The translations under genes and the position numbers were made by a program. Positions 1 to 9,307 of a stretch of 33,774 nt of DNA are shown here, piece by piece (position 1 is the first letter of the stretch; the number at the start of each line of letters is the position of its first letter). A model generated the notes under the pieces. That model saw nothing but the letters and a program-made list of their open reading frames with translations. It ran no database searches and was not told the DNA's origin. The stretch is from an uncultured Pelagibacteraceae bacterium (lineage in GTDB: Bacteria > Pseudomonadota > Alphaproteobacteria > Pelagibacterales > Pelagibacteraceae): NCBI GenBank assembly GCA_902591775.1, contig CACJBW010000012.1, positions 1 to 33,774 of the forward strand, written 5' to 3'.

Positions 1-26
1 TCTTTGTGAATTTTTTTTACACTCAT
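1..26 (-). CDS. nuoE: NADH-quinone oxidoreductase subunit E, first codons only (partial)
   Basis: Only the first eight codons (MSVKKIHK) fit before the window edge. The ATG at 24-26 overlaps the TGA stop of nuoD in an ATGA arrangement, a sign of translational coupling. The identity is inferred from position: nuoE normally follows nuoD in alphaproteobacterial nuo operons, and its product is the 24-kDa 2Fe-2S subunit of the NADH-oxidising arm. The eight residues alone do not identify it. Confidence 0.55.
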
Positions 27-1198
27 CTATCAACCTCTCCAAAAACAATATCCATTGAACCCAATACAGCTGGTACATCAGCAAGCATATGTCCTTTTAT
101 TAAATAATCCATAGCTTGAAGATGGGTAAATCCAGGAGCTCTGATTTTGCATTTGTATGGTTTGCTTGAGCCATCTGAAATTAGATAGACACCAAATTCT
201 CCTTTTGGTGCCTCAACTGCTGTATATATTTCATCTTTTTCAACCCTATATCCTTCTGTAAATAACTTAAAATGATGGATTAAAGCCTCCATAGACTGTT
301 TAAGCTCCTTTTTTGGTGGAGGAGAAATCTTTCCATCTTCTGTTTTAATTGGTCCTTTTGGAATATTTGTTAAACACTGTTTAATAATTTTTACACTTTC
401 TCTCATTTCTTCAATTCTGCAAAGATATCTGTCATAACAATCTCCATTTTTTCCAACAGGGATTTTAAATTCTAAATCGTCATAACAATCATAAGGTTGA
501 CTTCTTCTTAAATCCCACGCTACACCAGAACCTCTTAACATTACTCCTGAAAAAGAATAATCTAGTGCATCTTGTTTGGATACAATTCCTATATCTACAT
601 TTCTCTGTTTAAATATTCTGTTATCAGTAAGTAAAGTTTCAAGATCATCAATAATTTTTGGGAATTTTTCGCAAAATTCACCGATATCGCTATCAAGTCC
701 TGTAGGCAGATCTTTATGTACTCCACCTGCTCTAAAATAATTAGCATGCAACCTTGATCCAGACACCCTCTCATAAAATCCCATTAATTTTTCTCGTTCC
801 TCAAATCCCCACAAAGTTGGTGTTAGTGCTCCAACATCCATTGCTTGAGTAGTTACATTTAATATGTGGCTTAATATTCGCCCTATTTCACAGAAAATTA
901 CTCTTATATATTTCGCTCTAGAAGGAACTTTAATTTTAAGAATTTTTTCTATAGCTAAAGCAAATGCATGTTCCTGGTTCATTGGTGCTACATAATCAAG
1001 ACGATCAAAATAAGGAACTGCTTGTATATATGTTTTGTTTTCTATAAGCTTTTCAGTACCTCGGTGCAATAATCCTATATGAGGATCGGCTTTTTCAACA
1101 ACTTCTCCATCTAATTGAAGTATTAATCTTAAAACTCCATGTGCTGCAGGATGTTGTGGTCCAAAATTCAAATTTAGTGTTTTTTTTTCTTTTGCCAT
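23..1198 (-). CDS. nuoD: NADH-quinone oxidoreductase subunit D (49-kDa subunit)
   Basis: This is the 49-kDa core subunit of respiratory complex I, in the peripheral arm, where it helps form the quinone-binding pocket next to the last iron-sulfur cluster. The N-terminus carries the family motif GPQHPAAHG (residues 13-21), and the protein ends in the usual FGEVDR. At 391 aa it has the usual length for a separate NuoD, not fused to NuoC. Its ATG overlaps the nuoC stop by one base (TAATG) and its stop overlaps the next ATG, so it sits in the middle of a coupled nuoABCDE operon. The family is not in doubt. Confidence 0.97.
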   Translation of the reverse strand: MAKEKKTLNLNFGPQHPAAHGVLRLILQLDGEVVEKADPHIGLLHRGTEKLIENKTYIQAVPYFDRLDYVAPMNQEHAFALAIEKILKIKVPSRAKYIRVIFCEIGRILSHILNVTTQAMDVGALTPTLWGFEEREKLMGFYERVSGSRLHANYFRAGGVHKDLPTGLDSDIGEFCEKFPKIIDDLETLLTDNRIFKQRNVDIGIVSKQDALDYSFSGVMLRGSGVAWDLRRSQPYDCYDDLEFKIPVGKNGDCYDRYLCRIEEMRESVKIIKQCLTNIPKGPIKTEDGKISPPPKKELKQSMEALIHHFKLFTEGYRVEKDEIYTAVEAPKGEFGVYLISDGSSKPYKCKIRAPGFTHLQAMDYLIKGHMLADVPAVLGSMDIVFGEVDR

Positions 1199-1788
1199 TA
1201 GCTTTTTTTAATTTCTTTAATGTATTTTGTTCCTTCCCAAGGACTTTCATAATCAAAATTTCTGTAATTTTGTTCTAATTTTACAGGTTCATAGATAACT
1301 TTTTTTTGTTCTTCGCTATAACGAACCTCATTATGGCCAGTTAGAGGGAAATCTTTTCTCAAAGGATGGCCTTCAAAACCATAATCAGTTAAAATTCTTC
1401 TTAAATCAGGATGATTTTTAAAGTTCAATCCATACATATCAAACACTTCTCTTTCCATCCAATTTGCTGCAGGAAATATTGAAGTCAATGACGAAATTAT
1501 TTCATCTTCTTTAATTAAATAATCAATAATTATTCTTTGATTGTATTCATGACTTAATAGTAAATAAACCATCTTAAATCTATTTTCATTTTCTGGATAA
1601 TCTACAGCTGTAATTTCTATTAATTGCCTAAATTTAGTTTCTTTATTATTCTTCAAAAAAGAAATAACATCAATCAATTCATCATGATCTATGTTTATAT
1701 AAATATTATCATGCCTTATAGATGAATTATTTATTTTAGATGTTAATTCGGAGTTTATAAACTTTTCCAAGTCCTCAAGATTTTTCAT
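1198..1788 (-). CDS. nuoC: NADH-quinone oxidoreductase subunit C (30-kDa subunit)
   Basis: This is the 30-kDa subunit of complex I, which packs against NuoD in the peripheral arm. The C-terminal half has the 30-kDa signature: [11 protein letters not shown], then HPDLRRIL and [10 protein letters not shown]. The 196-aa length fits a stand-alone NuoC. The N-terminal third is Asn/Ile/Lys-rich and divergent, as expected in an AT-rich genome. The gene lies two bases after nuoB and overlaps nuoD by one base, so it is co-transcribed and probably translationally coupled. Confidence 0.96.
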   Translation of the reverse strand: MKNLEDLEKFINSELTSKINNSSIRHDNIYINIDHDELIDVISFLKNNKETKFRQLIEITAVDYPENENRFKMVYLLLSHEYNQRIIIDYLIKEDEIISSLTSIFPAANWMEREVFDMYGLNFKNHPDLRRILTDYGFEGHPLRKDFPLTGHNEVRYSEEQKKVIYEPVKLEQNYRNFDYESPWEGTKYIKEIKKS

Positions 1789-1790
1789 TA

Positions 1791-2312
1791 TTATCTTTCC
1801 AAAGAACCTTTGTTTCTAATTTTTTTCTGTAATTGTAAAATCCCATACAGCAATGCTTCAGCTGAGGGAGGGCAACCTGGAACATATACATCAACAGGTA
1901 CCACTCGATCGCATCCTCTCACTACAGAATAAGAATAATGGTAATAGCCTCCACCATTTGCACAACTTCCCATGGATATTACATATCTGGGTTCGGGCAT
2001 CTGGTCGTAAACTTTTCTTAATGCAGGAGCCATTTTATTTGTAAGCGTACCTGCTACTATCATCACATCTGATTGACGTGGTGATGCCCTTGGTGCAGCA
2101 CCAAATCTTTCAAGATCATATCTTGGCATAGATGTTTGCATCATTTCAACTGCACAACATGCTAATCCAAATGTCATCCAATGCAATGAACCAGTTCTTG
2201 CCCAATTAACAAGATTATCTAGTGATGTTGTTATGAAACCGTTATCACTAAAGTCTTGAGCTAATTGTTTAAACTCTTCTGGAATATTTTTTTTTCTATC
2301 TTGTAAATTCAT
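1791..2312 (-). CDS. nuoB: NADH-quinone oxidoreductase subunit B (PSST subunit, N2 cluster)
   Basis: NuoB holds the terminal 4Fe-4S cluster N2, which passes electrons to quinone in complex I. The ligand cysteines are visible: the tandem pair C52-C53 in [11 protein letters not shown]117 in GSCANGGG and C147 in [12 protein letters not shown]. An extra cysteine at 134 is typical of the family and not a ligand. The length of 173 aa is normal. The gene starts one base after the nuoA stop and ends two bases before nuoC. Confidence 0.98.
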   Translation of the reverse strand: MNLQDRKKNIPEEFKQLAQDFSDNGFITTSLDNLVNWARTGSLHWMTFGLACCAVEMMQTSMPRYDLERFGAAPRASPRQSDVMIVAGTLTNKMAPALRKVYDQMPEPRYVISMGSCANGGGYYHYSYSVVRGCDRVVPVDVYVPGCPPSAEALLYGILQLQKKIRNKGSLER

Positions 2313-2313
2313 T

Positions 2314-2682
2314 TTATTCCCAGTCTAAAGCTCCTTTTTTCCACTCGTAAATAAATCCAACAGTTAGAATAAATAAAAATAACATCATAGAGCAGAAACC
2401 ATATAAACCGATTTCTCCAAGTGAGATGGCCCATGGGAACAGAAATGCAATTTCTAAATCAAAAATTATAAATAATATTGCAACCAAATAAAACCTAACA
2501 TCAAATTCCATTCTAGAGTCATTAAAAGGTTCAAACCCACATTCATAAGCTGAAAGTTTCTCAGGATCGGGTTTGCTTGGAGCAGCAATATAATTAATTG
2601 CAACAAAGGCTAGACTTAAGCCTAAAGCTATTATCAAAAATAATATTATCGGTAGATAATCTTTTAAAAATTCCGCAAGCAT
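2314..2682 (-). CDS. nuoA: NADH-quinone oxidoreductase subunit A
   Basis: This is the small membrane subunit of complex I (ND3 homologue). Three hydrophobic segments are seen, at about residues 10-32, 65-85 and 92-115. The conserved loop between the first two contains AYECGFEP with Cys48. I place the start at the ATG at 2680-2682, giving 122 aa: it is preceded by AGGA at good spacing and yields the usual MLAEF start. An in-frame TTG six codons further upstream has no comparable support. A promoter with a perfect TATAAT lies just upstream, so nuoA opens the operon. Confidence 0.95.
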   Translation of the reverse strand: MLAEFLKDYLPIILFLIIALGLSLAFVAINYIAAPSKPDPEKLSAYECGFEPFNDSRMEFDVRFYLVAILFIIFDLEIAFLFPWAISLGEIGLYGFCSMMLFLFILTVGFIYEWKKGALDWE

Positions 2683-2702
2683 TTGATTCCTATGTAACAA
2701 CT

Positions 2703-2733
2703 ATTATATCAACTAAAAGTGAAGATATGTCAC
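2703..2733 (-). promoter_or_regulatory. Probable sigma-70 promoter of the nuo operon
   Basis: On the minus strand there is a perfect TATAAT (2703-2708) preceded by TGA, which makes an extended -10. A GTGACA (five of six to TTGACA) lies at 2728-2733 with a 19-base spacer. The long spacer is suboptimal, but the extended -10 can compensate. The predicted start of transcription is about 14 bases before the nuoA ATG, leaving room for the AGGA ribosome site. Read-through from the upstream tRNAs is also possible because no terminator is seen between them. Confidence 0.6.
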
Positions 2734-2761
2734 ATTTTTATGCCTAGTTTTACTCAAATAA

Positions 2762-2838
2762 TGGCGGGAGTGAAGGGACTCGAACCCTCGGCCCCCTGCG
2801 TGACAGGCAGGTGCTCTAACCAACTGAGCTACACCCCC
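2762..2838 (-). tRNA. tRNA-Asp (anticodon GTC)
   Basis: A full cloverleaf can be folded. The acceptor GGGGGTG pairs with CACTCCC (one G-T pair). The D arm is GCTC/GAGC. The anticodon stem CCTGC/GCAGG holds loop CTGTCAC with anticodon GTC. The T arm has TTCGAGT. The discriminator is G and the CCA end is encoded. It follows tRNA-Val by 11 bases and precedes nuoA, so the pair is probably one processed transcript. Confidence 0.97.
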
Positions 2839-2849
2839 ACAGGTGTAAA

Positions 2850-2925
2850 TGGTGGGTAGTAAAGGACTCGAACCTTTGACCCCCTCGGTGTAAACGAGAT
2901 GCTCTACCAACTGAGCTAACCACCC
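2850..2925 (-). tRNA. tRNA-Val (anticodon TAC)
   Basis: A full cloverleaf can be folded. The acceptor GGGTGGT pairs with ACTACCC (one G-T pair). The D arm is GCTC/GAGC. The anticodon stem CTCG/CGAG holds loop TTTACAC with anticodon TAC. The T loop is TTCGAGT. The discriminator is A and CCA is encoded. It lies between lon and tRNA-Asp on the same strand. Val-Asp tRNA pairs upstream of nuo genes are a familiar alphaproteobacterial arrangement. Confidence 0.97.
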
Positions 2926-2937
2926 AAAATCTTGGTA

Positions 2938-2966
2938 CTAATACATCAACGGATTAATAAAGTAAA
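2938..2966 (-). promoter_or_regulatory. Possible promoter of the tRNA-Val/tRNA-Asp pair
   Basis: On the minus strand a TTTACT (2961-2966, four of six to TTGACA) is followed after 17 bases by TATTAG (2938-2943, four of six to TATAAT), ending about 12 bases before the tRNA-Val 5' end. The spacing is ideal but both boxes are weak, and chance matches are common in AT-rich DNA. The alternative is read-through from lon, since no terminator hairpin is seen after the lon stop. Confidence 0.3.
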
Positions 2967-2973
2967 TTGTTTA

Positions 2974-5361
2974 TTACTGAATACTAGCTTGTGATTTGTC
3001 GTCCTTTTTGCCCTCTGAAATTTTATCTACTTCTGTCCATTCCACTGGTTTAAGCTCTTTTGTAAGAGAAATTTTCAAGACTTCATCTGCAGTTTCAACT
3101 GGTATGATCTTAATATCTTCCCTAACTTTTTTTGGTATATCGACTAAATCTTTTTCATTTTCTTTGGGGATTAAGACTTTTTTAACACCTGCTCTATGAG
3201 CAGCTAATAATTTTTCCTTTAGACCACCTATTTGTAAAACTTGTCCAGTAATTGTTACCTCACCAGTCATTGCTACCTCTCTATCAACAGGAATATTTGT
3301 AATCGATGATACTATGGATGTAACCATTGCTATACCAGCTGAGGGTCCATCTTTTGGTGTTGCTCCCTCTGGTACGTGAATATGAAAATCTTTTTTTTCA
3401 AAGAAAGGCGGAATAATTCCATATTCTAAACTTTTAGATCTAACAAAAGATTTTGCTGCCTTTACAGACTCTTGCATAACATCACCAAGTTTTCCTGTTA
3501 TTTGCATTCTACCTTTGCCTGGCATATTAACAGTTTCGATCTTAAGAATTTCTCCTCCTACTTCAGTCCATGCTAACCCTATCACAATTCCAGTTTTATC
3601 TTTATCCTCAACTTCACCATATTTAAATTTTTTTATTCCTAAGAAGTCTGGAATATTTTTGTCGTTTACTTGAACTTTTTCAACTTCACCACTAACTACT
3701 TTTTTTACAACTTTTCTTGTAACTTTAGAAATTTCTCTTTCTAAATTTCTAACACCAGATTCTCTTGTGTAGCTTCTGATTATTTCTTTTATTGTCCCAT
3801 CCTCTAAGTTAAGTTCTCCATCTTTAACACCATTCTCTTTAACTTGTTTGGGTAATAGGTACTTATTAGCTATGTTTATTTTTTCATCCTCTGTATAGCC
3901 TGGAATTCTTATAACTTCCATTCTATCAAGAAGTGGTGGTAGAATATTTAGAGTGTTTGCGGTTGTTACAAACATTACATCTGATAAGTCATAGTCAACT
4001 TCTAAGTAATGATCATTAAACGCTGTATTTTGCTCAGGGTCTAGGGCTTCTAATAATGCTGAGGAAGGATCTCCTCTATAGTCATTACCAATTTTATCAA
4101 CCTCATCTAATAAAAATAATGGATTTTTTGTACCAGCCTTCTTCATCATTTGAATAATTTTTCCTGGCAAGGATCCAATATAAGTTCTTCTATGACCTCT
4201 TATTTCTGCTTCATCTCTCACTCCACCTAATGACATTCTTATAAATTGTCTATTTGTAGCTTTAGCTATAGATTTTCCTAAAGATGTTTTTCCAACTCCG
4301 GGAGGACCGACTAAACACAGAATTGGTCCTTTTATTTTGTCCATTCTTTTTTGAACGGCAAGAAATTCAATAATTCTCTCTTTTACTTTTTCTAGACCAA
4401 AATGATCTTCATCTAAAATCTTCAAACCTTTGTTTAAATCAATATCTACATCATTTTTTTTAAACCACGGAAGATCTATCATCCAATCTAAATAATTTCT
4501 AACAACAGTTGCTTCTGCAGACATAGGACTCATGTTTTTTAGTTTCTTGAGCTCTGACATACATTTTTTTTCAACTTCTTTTGGCATTTTTGCTTTTTGA
4601 ATTGCTTTTTTTAAATTTGTAGTTTCATCTTTACCATCTTCAATTTCGCCCAATTCTTTCTGGATTGCCTTTAATTGTTCATTTAAATAATACTCCCTTT
4701 GTGTCTTCTCCATCTGAGTTTTGACTCTTCCTCTAATTCTTTTTTCTACACCAATGATGCTCGTTTCACTTTCCATCATTTTAATAGCAGCATTTAATCT
4801 CTTTTTTACATCCAATGTTTCGAATATTTGTTGTTTTTCAGATATTGATGCATTTAAATTAGATACAATATTATCTACAATTTTAGATGGATCTTTTAAT
4901 TGTTTAATATTGTTAATGGTTTCTGATGAAATCTTTTTATTTACTGAAGTTAATTTTTCTAACCTTCTTACAGCTGTAAGAGCTAGAGGTAATAGATCTT
5001 CATCTTTGTTTAGAACATCTTTTTGATGTTCATATGTGCAAATTATAAATTTTTGATCATCCTTAAAATCAACAATTTTTACTCTTTTAATTCCCTCCAC
5101 TAAAACTTTAACTGTCCCATCTGGAAGTTTTAAAAGTTGCAATATGTTGCTTTCACATCCATAAGTGAATACATCATTTTTTTTTGGATCATCAACCTCA
5201 GAATTCTTTTGTGTGACTAGAATAATCTTTTTGTCGCTTTTCATTACCTCGTTTAATGCAGTAATTGATTTATCTCTTCCGACAAACAGTGGGATGACCA
5301 TGCTTGGAAACACCACTATATCTCTTAAAGGTAATAAGGGTTGAGTTAATTTTACTTCCAT
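2974..5361 (-). CDS. lon: ATP-dependent protease Lon
   Basis: Lon is a cytoplasmic AAA+ serine protease that degrades misfolded and short-lived regulatory proteins. The 795-aa protein has all parts: a LAN substrate domain (about 5-200), a coiled middle region, Walker A GPPGVGKT (352-359), Walker B LFLLDEVDK (415-423), and a protease domain with Ser674 in DGPSAG and Lys717 in GGLKEK, the Ser-Lys dyad. It follows clpX with a 62-base gap that contains a perfect TATAAT, so it may have its own promoter. No clear Shine-Dalgarno sequence is seen. Unlike the E. coli order, no hupB follows; the tRNA pair comes next. Confidence 0.98.
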   Translation of the reverse strand: MEVKLTQPLLPLRDIVVFPSMVIPLFVGRDKSITALNEVMKSDKKIILVTQKNSEVDDPKKNDVFTYGCESNILQLLKLPDGTVKVLVEGIKRVKIVDFKDDQKFIICTYEHQKDVLNKDEDLLPLALTAVRRLEKLTSVNKKISSETINNIKQLKDPSKIVDNIVSNLNASISEKQQIFETLDVKKRLNAAIKMMESETSIIGVEKRIRGRVKTQMEKTQREYYLNEQLKAIQKELGEIEDGKDETTNLKKAIQKAKMPKEVEKKCMSELKKLKNMSPMSAEATVVRNYLDWMIDLPWFKKNDVDIDLNKGLKILDEDHFGLEKVKERIIEFLAVQKRMDKIKGPILCLVGPPGVGKTSLGKSIAKATNRQFIRMSLGGVRDEAEIRGHRRTYIGSLPGKIIQMMKKAGTKNPLFLLDEVDKIGNDYRGDPSSALLEALDPEQNTAFNDHYLEVDYDLSDVMFVTTANTLNILPPLLDRMEVIRIPGYTEDEKINIANKYLLPKQVKENGVKDGELNLEDGTIKEIIRSYTRESGVRNLEREISKVTRKVVKKVVSGEVEKVQVNDKNIPDFLGIKKFKYGEVEDKDKTGIVIGLAWTEVGGEILKIETVNMPGKGRMQITGKLGDVMQESVKAAKSFVRSKSLEYGIIPPFFEKKDFHIHVPEGATPKDGPSAGIAMVTSIVSSITNIPVDREVAMTGEVTITGQVLQIGGLKEKLLAAHRAGVKKVLIPKENEKDLVDIPKKVREDIKIIPVETADEVLKISLTKELKPVEWTEVDKISEGKKDDKSQASIQ

Positions 5362-5377
5362 AAGTATAAATATGGAT

Positions 5378-5383
5378 ATTATA
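5378..5383 (-). promoter_or_regulatory. Possible -10 box upstream of lon
   Basis: A perfect TATAAT on the minus strand lies 16 bases before the lon ATG, predicting a leader of about 10 bases. No good -35 hexamer is seen at 16-18 bases, and no TG extension precedes it. No sigma-32-like box was recognised in the clpX-lon gap. Confidence 0.35.
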
Positions 5384-5423
5384 TTCTATAATGCAATAGG
5401 AAACTTATGTTTATTAACTCTTA

Positions 5424-6683
5424 TTAAGCCGCAGAGGTCTTTTCTGTTTTTGATTTGTTCTTGGTGTGAACAATTATAGGCTGTGATGTTCCTTTGGTAG
5501 CTCCAGCATCAATGATAACTTCCTCGATATTTTCTTGCCCTGGAAGATCAAACATAGTTTTAAGTAATAGATTTTCCAAAATTGATCTTAGCCCTCTAGC
5601 TCCAGTTTTCTTACTTATAGCCTTGTTAGCAATATCTTTAACAGCTTGATCTTTAAATGTTAATTTCACACCTTCTAGCCTAAATAATTCTTGATATTGT
5701 TTTATCAAAGAGTTTTTTGGTTCTAGCAAAATTTTTACTAAAGATTTTTCATCCAAATCCTCTAGTGTAGCTGTAATTGGAAGACGACCTATGAATTCAG
5801 GGATAAGCCCATATCTTAATAAATCCTCAGGCTCTAAGTTTTTCATCCATTCACCAGTCTTCTTATCTTCTAGTGTTTTTACTTCAGCACCAAACCCAAT
5901 TGAGGATCCTTTATCTCTTTGAGATATGATTTTATCAAGTCCAGCAAATGCTCCTCCACAAATAAATAAAATATTAGTTGTATCTACTTGTAAAAATTCC
6001 TGTTGAGGATGTTTTCTGCCTCCTTGAGGTGGAACACTTGCTACTGTTCCCTCCATAATTTTTAATAAAGCCTGTTGAACACCCTCTCCAGATACATCTC
6101 TAGTAATTGAGGGATTTTCAGATTTTCTACTAATTTTGTCAACTTCATCAATATAAACAATTCCTCTTTGAGCTTTTTCAACATTATAATCTGCTGCTTG
6201 CAATAATTTTAAAATTATATTTTCCACGTCTTCACCTACATAGCCAGCCTCTGTTAAAGTAGTTGCATCAGCCATAGTAAAAGGCACATCAAGTATTCTT
6301 GCAAGTGTTTGTGCTAACAATGTTTTCCCACATCCTGTCGGTCCAACTAACAAAATGTTTGATTTTGAAAGTTCAACTGTTTTACTTGTTTTATTTTCAT
6401 AGTTTAATCTTTTATAATGATTATGCACAGCAACTGATAAAACTTTTTTAGCGTGAGATTGTCCAATTACATAATCATCAAGAACTTTGCATATCTCTTT
6501 TGGTAGTGGTAAACCATCTTGGTGTTTCACAAAATTATCTTTGCTTTCTTCTTTAATAATGTCCATACAAAGCTCTACGCACTCATCACAAATGAATACG
6601 GTTGGACCAGCAATTAACTTTCTGACTTCATGTTGACTCTTTCCACAAAAAGAACAGTAAAGAATGTTTTTATTGTTACTCAT
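5424..6683 (-). CDS. clpX: ATP-dependent Clp protease ATP-binding subunit ClpX
   Basis: ClpX is the AAA+ unfoldase that feeds substrates to ClpP. The 419-aa protein begins with the zinc-binding domain (Cys10, Cys13, Cys32, Cys35). Walker A GPTGCGKT is at 114-121, Walker B IVYIDEVD at 175-182, and the ClpP-docking IGF loop at 262-264. The pore-loop GYVG follows at about 147-150. It sits 88 bases after clpP in the standard tig-clpP-clpX-lon order. I could not find a convincing promoter in that gap, so it is probably expressed with clpP. Confidence 0.98.
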   Translation of the reverse strand: MSNNKNILYCSFCGKSQHEVRKLIAGPTVFICDECVELCMDIIKEESKDNFVKHQDGLPLPKEICKVLDDYVIGQSHAKKVLSVAVHNHYKRLNYENKTSKTVELSKSNILLVGPTGCGKTLLAQTLARILDVPFTMADATTLTEAGYVGEDVENIILKLLQAADYNVEKAQRGIVYIDEVDKISRKSENPSITRDVSGEGVQQALLKIMEGTVASVPPQGGRKHPQQEFLQVDTTNILFICGGAFAGLDKIISQRDKGSSIGFGAEVKTLEDKKTGEWMKNLEPEDLLRYGLIPEFIGRLPITATLEDLDEKSLVKILLEPKNSLIKQYQELFRLEGVKLTFKDQAVKDIANKAISKKTGARGLRSILENLLLKTMFDLPGQENIEEVIIDAGATKGTSQPIIVHTKNKSKTEKTSAA

Positions 6684-6771
6684 AATTTATAATTCGAATC
6701 AATTTTTATACTTTAATACATATGACACAAAGTAATCAAGTAGAGGTTGTGGAAAAACTATATATTGTGAC

Positions 6772-7383
6772 TTACTCTCTTTTTTCTACTACTTTGTCTA
6801 TCAGTCCAAAACTTTTTGCATTCTCAGGCGTCATAAAATTATCTCTTTCTAATGCAGTTTTAATTTCTTCTACCGACTTTCCAGTATGTTTTGAATAAAT
6901 TTCATTTAATCTTTTCTTTAATGACAAAACTTCGTTTGCATGAATTTCAATATCTGTAGCTTGTCCTTGAAAACCAGCTGATGGCTGATGAACCATTATT
7001 CTTGAATTAGGCAATGAAAATCTTTTTCCTTTAGCGCCTGCTGCTAATAAGAATGAACCCATACTTGCAGCTTGACCAATGCACAAAGTACTTATTTCTG
7101 GTTTGATATATTGCATTGTATCATAAATACCAAGTCCTGCTGTTACAAGTCCACCTGGGCTATTGATATATAAAAAAATTTCTTTTTTAGGATCTTCAGA
7201 CTCTAAAAATAATAATTGTGCAGTGACCAATGATGCAACTGCATCATTTATGGGGCCAACTACAAATACAATTCTTTCTTTAAGTAATCTTGAATAAATA
7301 TCATATGCTCTTTCTCCTCTACTTGATTGTTCGACAACCATAGGGATTAGGGTGTTTAATTGTTCTGGAATTTTATTAGTCAT
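6772..7383 (-). CDS. clpP: ATP-dependent Clp protease proteolytic subunit ClpP
   Basis: ClpP forms the tetradecameric barrel protease used by ClpX. The catalytic triad is intact: Ser107 in GQAASMGS, His132 in MVHQPSAG and Asp181 in ERDNFM. The conserved YINSPGG stretch is at about 73-79. The length of 203 aa is normal for the housekeeping ClpP, with a short N-terminal propeptide before the mature fold. It lies 32 bases downstream of tig and upstream of clpX on the same strand. Confidence 0.98.
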   Translation of the reverse strand: MTNKIPEQLNTLIPMVVEQSSRGERAYDIYSRLLKERIVFVVGPINDAVASLVTAQLLFLESEDPKKEIFLYINSPGGLVTAGLGIYDTMQYIKPEISTLCIGQAASMGSFLLAAGAKGKRFSLPNSRIMVHQPSAGFQGQATDIEIHANEVLSLKKRLNEIYSKHTGKSVEEIKTALERDNFMTPENAKSFGLIDKVVEKRE

Positions 7384-7415
7384 AATCGATTCGATTAATC
7401 TTATACAACTTGTGA

Positions 7416-8873
7416 TTACTTTTTGCTAACCTTTTTTGCTTTTTTAGGTTTTGATGCGGGAGTTTTAGTTTTTTTAGTTTCTTTAGATTTTGTTTTTATC
7501 TCTTTTTTTTTAGGATCTGTTTTTTGCTTATTTTTTTCATCTCCATCTTCTTTAGCAAGTTTAGCTTGCTCTTTAATGTTGTTTTCATTTTCTTGTTTTA
7601 GAATTTTCTCAGCTTCTTCTTTGGTAATTTTTTTTTTAGTAGTTTTTGCTTTTTTCTTAATTTCTTCAATTATTTTTTCTTCGTAAATTTGTCCTCTTAA
7701 ACTATCTATGGCTGCAGGATTCTTTTCATAATAATCTTTAACAATCTTCTCTTGGCCTGGCATCATTCTAAATTGTTTTTGTATTTCCAAATTAATTTCT
7801 TCCTGAGATACATTAATTTTATTTTCCTCACCAAAAGCATTTAAGATTAATCCAGTTTTAATTCTTTTTTTAGCTTGTTCCTCTAGTGATTTTTGGTTCT
7901 TTTTAACTTCGTCTTCCTTCATTCCTTGAGATAATATTTTAACTTCCTGTTCAATTAAATTTCCGGGTAATTGGTCTAATTTTTCTTTCTCTATTTGCTC
8001 AAGAATACTTTTCTTTGTAACCATGGCTAATGAATTTTTATATTCATCATTAATTTGTTTTGAAATAAGTTCTTTTAAATTTGCCAAATCTTTTGCACCC
8101 ATATTTTTTGCAAAATCATCATTAATTTTTACTTCTTCCGGAATTCTAACTGCTGTAATTTTACATTCAAAAACAGCACTTTTATTAATAAGTTCTTTTT
8201 CAGGAAAATTTTCAGGCAGATTTACTTCTACGTTTTTTGTATCACCTGATTTAACACCTTCTAATTGTCTATCAAAACCTTTTATAAACAAATCTTTTCC
8301 AAGAACTAATTGAGTATTTTTACCCTCGTTACCCTTAAATTCTTTGCCGTCAATAGTTCCTTTATAATCAAAAATCACAAGATCATTCATTTGTGAGCTA
8401 TAATTTGCTTCTGCATCTTTAAAATTGTTTTGATTTTTTGCAATTTCACTAATTCTTTTATCTGTTTCTTTTGGATCAATTTTTACAACATACTCATCTA
8501 CTTTAATTGAGCTTAGTCCTTTGGCAGAAACCTCTGGTAGTTCAGTAACTGAAATAATGTATTCTAAATCTTTACCTTCACCAAAAGATTTTAAATCTAT
8601 TTTAGGTTGTCCAGCAGGTTTGATTTTATTTTCTTCTAGAGCTTTTGTTGTTGTATCTTTTAGCAATTTATCAATTACTTCACCGTAGACAGCTTTACCA
8701 AATTGTCTTTTTAATATTTCGGTAGGTACCTTGCCAGGTCTGAAACCTTTTATTACAACATCTTTTCTTATTTCTTCATATTTTTCATCCATAAAGCCTG
8801 AGATTATTTTTTTATCTACCAATACTTTAAGATCTTTTTCTAAACCTTTTTTATTTTCTATTGTTACTTTCAT
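7416..8873 (-). CDS. tig: Trigger factor (ribosome-associated chaperone and prolyl isomerase)
   Basis: Trigger factor binds at the ribosomal exit tunnel and protects nascent chains. The ribosome-docking loop GFRPGKVP is at 43-50. The FKBP-type isomerase domain spans about 160-245 ([14 protein letters not shown]). The helical C-terminal chaperone region runs to about residue 403. The protein is 485 aa, longer than the roughly 430 of E. coli, because of a tail of about 80 residues (404-485) made largely of Lys, Glu, Thr and Asn. The ATG lies only 10 bases after the CCA end of tRNA-Leu, with no Shine-Dalgarno sequence in between. It heads the tig-clpP-clpX-lon run. Confidence 0.96.
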   Translation of the reverse strand: MKVTIENKKGLEKDLKVLVDKKIISGFMDEKYEEIRKDVVIKGFRPGKVPTEILKRQFGKAVYGEVIDKLLKDTTTKALEENKIKPAGQPKIDLKSFGEGKDLEYIISVTELPEVSAKGLSSIKVDEYVVKIDPKETDKRISEIAKNQNNFKDAEANYSSQMNDLVIFDYKGTIDGKEFKGNEGKNTQLVLGKDLFIKGFDRQLEGVKSGDTKNVEVNLPENFPEKELINKSAVFECKITAVRIPEEVKINDDFAKNMGAKDLANLKELISKQINDEYKNSLAMVTKKSILEQIEKEKLDQLPGNLIEQEVKILSQGMKEDEVKKNQKSLEEQAKKRIKTGLILNAFGEENKINVSQEEINLEIQKQFRMMPGQEKIVKDYYEKNPAAIDSLRGQIYEEKIIEEIKKKAKTTKKKITKEEAEKILKQENENNIKEQAKLAKEDGDEKNKQKTDPKKKEIKTKSKETKKTKTPASKPKKAKKVSKK

Positions 8874-8883
8874 AATCTATTTA

Positions 8884-8968
8884 TGGTAGGCGAGAAAGGA
8901 CTCGAACCTTCACAGCTTGCACTATTGGTTCCTAAGACCAACGCGTCTACCAATTCCGCCACTCGCCC
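8884..8968 (-). tRNA. tRNA-Leu (anticodon TAG)
   Basis: This is a class II tRNA of 85 bases. The acceptor GGGCGAG pairs with CTCGCCT, including a first-position G-T pair. The D arm has the Leu-type GGCGGAATTGGTAGACGC. The anticodon stem TTGGT/ACCAA encloses CTTAGGA with anticodon TAG. A variable arm follows, then the T arm with TTCGAGT, discriminator A and an encoded CCA. The 3' end is 10 bases before the tig start codon, so the two are probably transcribed together and separated by tRNA 3' processing. Confidence 0.97.
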
Positions 8969-8981
8969 AAATTTATGCTGT

Positions 8982-9009
8982 TTTATATAGTATTGATCTA
9001 ATTTGTCCA
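8982..9009 (-). promoter_or_regulatory. Probable promoter of tRNA-Leu (and of tig)
   Basis: On the minus strand TGGACA (9004-9009, five of six to TTGACA) is followed after 16 bases by TATAAA (8982-8987, five of six to TATAAT). The predicted start is a few bases before the mature tRNA 5' end. As only 10 bases separate tRNA-Leu from tig, this is the only obvious promoter that could drive tig. Confidence 0.55.
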
Positions 9010-9020
9010 ATCAGAATAAT
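8993..9020 (+). promoter_or_regulatory. Possible promoter of the DUF1289 gene, overlapping the divergent tRNA-Leu promoter
   Basis: TTGATC (8993-8998, four of six) is followed after 16 bases by AATAAT (9015-9020, five of six), about 30 bases before the ATG at 9050. It overlaps the tRNA-Leu promoter on the other strand. Low confidence because such matches arise easily in AT-rich DNA. Confidence 0.25.
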
Positions 9021-9049
9021 AGTGTAAAAGGATATAAATATATAAAAAA

Positions 9050-9307
9050 ATGATAGTTTCACCGTGTATAAGTATTTGCAAAATGGATCCTGTAACTGGA
9101 TACTGTTATGGTTGTGGAAGAAATAATGAAGAAAAGAAGATTTGGAAAGACCAAAATACTAAGGATGAGTGGAAAAAACAAAATTTAGAAGATATTCAGA
9201 AGAGAATGCAAGGATGGCAGCTAGAAAGTTTCAAAGAATCTTATGAACATAAAAAAAATAATGGAATGTCATTATTTAAAAAGAAGCAACTAAATGACTC
9301 AAACTAG
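9050..9307 (+). CDS. DUF1289 family small cysteine-rich protein
   Basis: The 85-aa protein starts with the DUF1289 signature: SPCISIC near the N-terminus, then GYCYGCGR, giving Cys6, Cys10, Cys19 and Cys22, followed by an acidic stretch and a Trp (KKIW). The four cysteines suggest a small metal or iron-sulfur site, but the family's function is not established. The rest is charged and helical (Lys/Glu/Gln-rich). The gene is divergent from tRNA-Leu, and its last codons overlap the start of a 56-aa membrane-protein ORF, so the two are probably co-translated. No good Shine-Dalgarno sequence precedes the ATG. Confidence 0.88.
   Translation: MIVSPCISICKMDPVTGYCYGCGRNNEEKKIWKDQNTKDEWKKQNLEDIQKRMQGWQLESFKESYEHKKNNGMSLFKKKQLNDSN

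Noticed and set aside
2713..2910. 65-aa minus-strand reading frame over the tRNA pair
   Set aside because: It runs through two well-folded tRNAs on the same strand; the peptide is only the translation of tRNA sequence.
6684..6771. Heat-shock (sigma-32) promoter before clpX
   Set aside because: No CTTGAAA/CCCCAT-like boxes were found in the 88-base gap, and -10-like AT stretches there lack a spaced -35.
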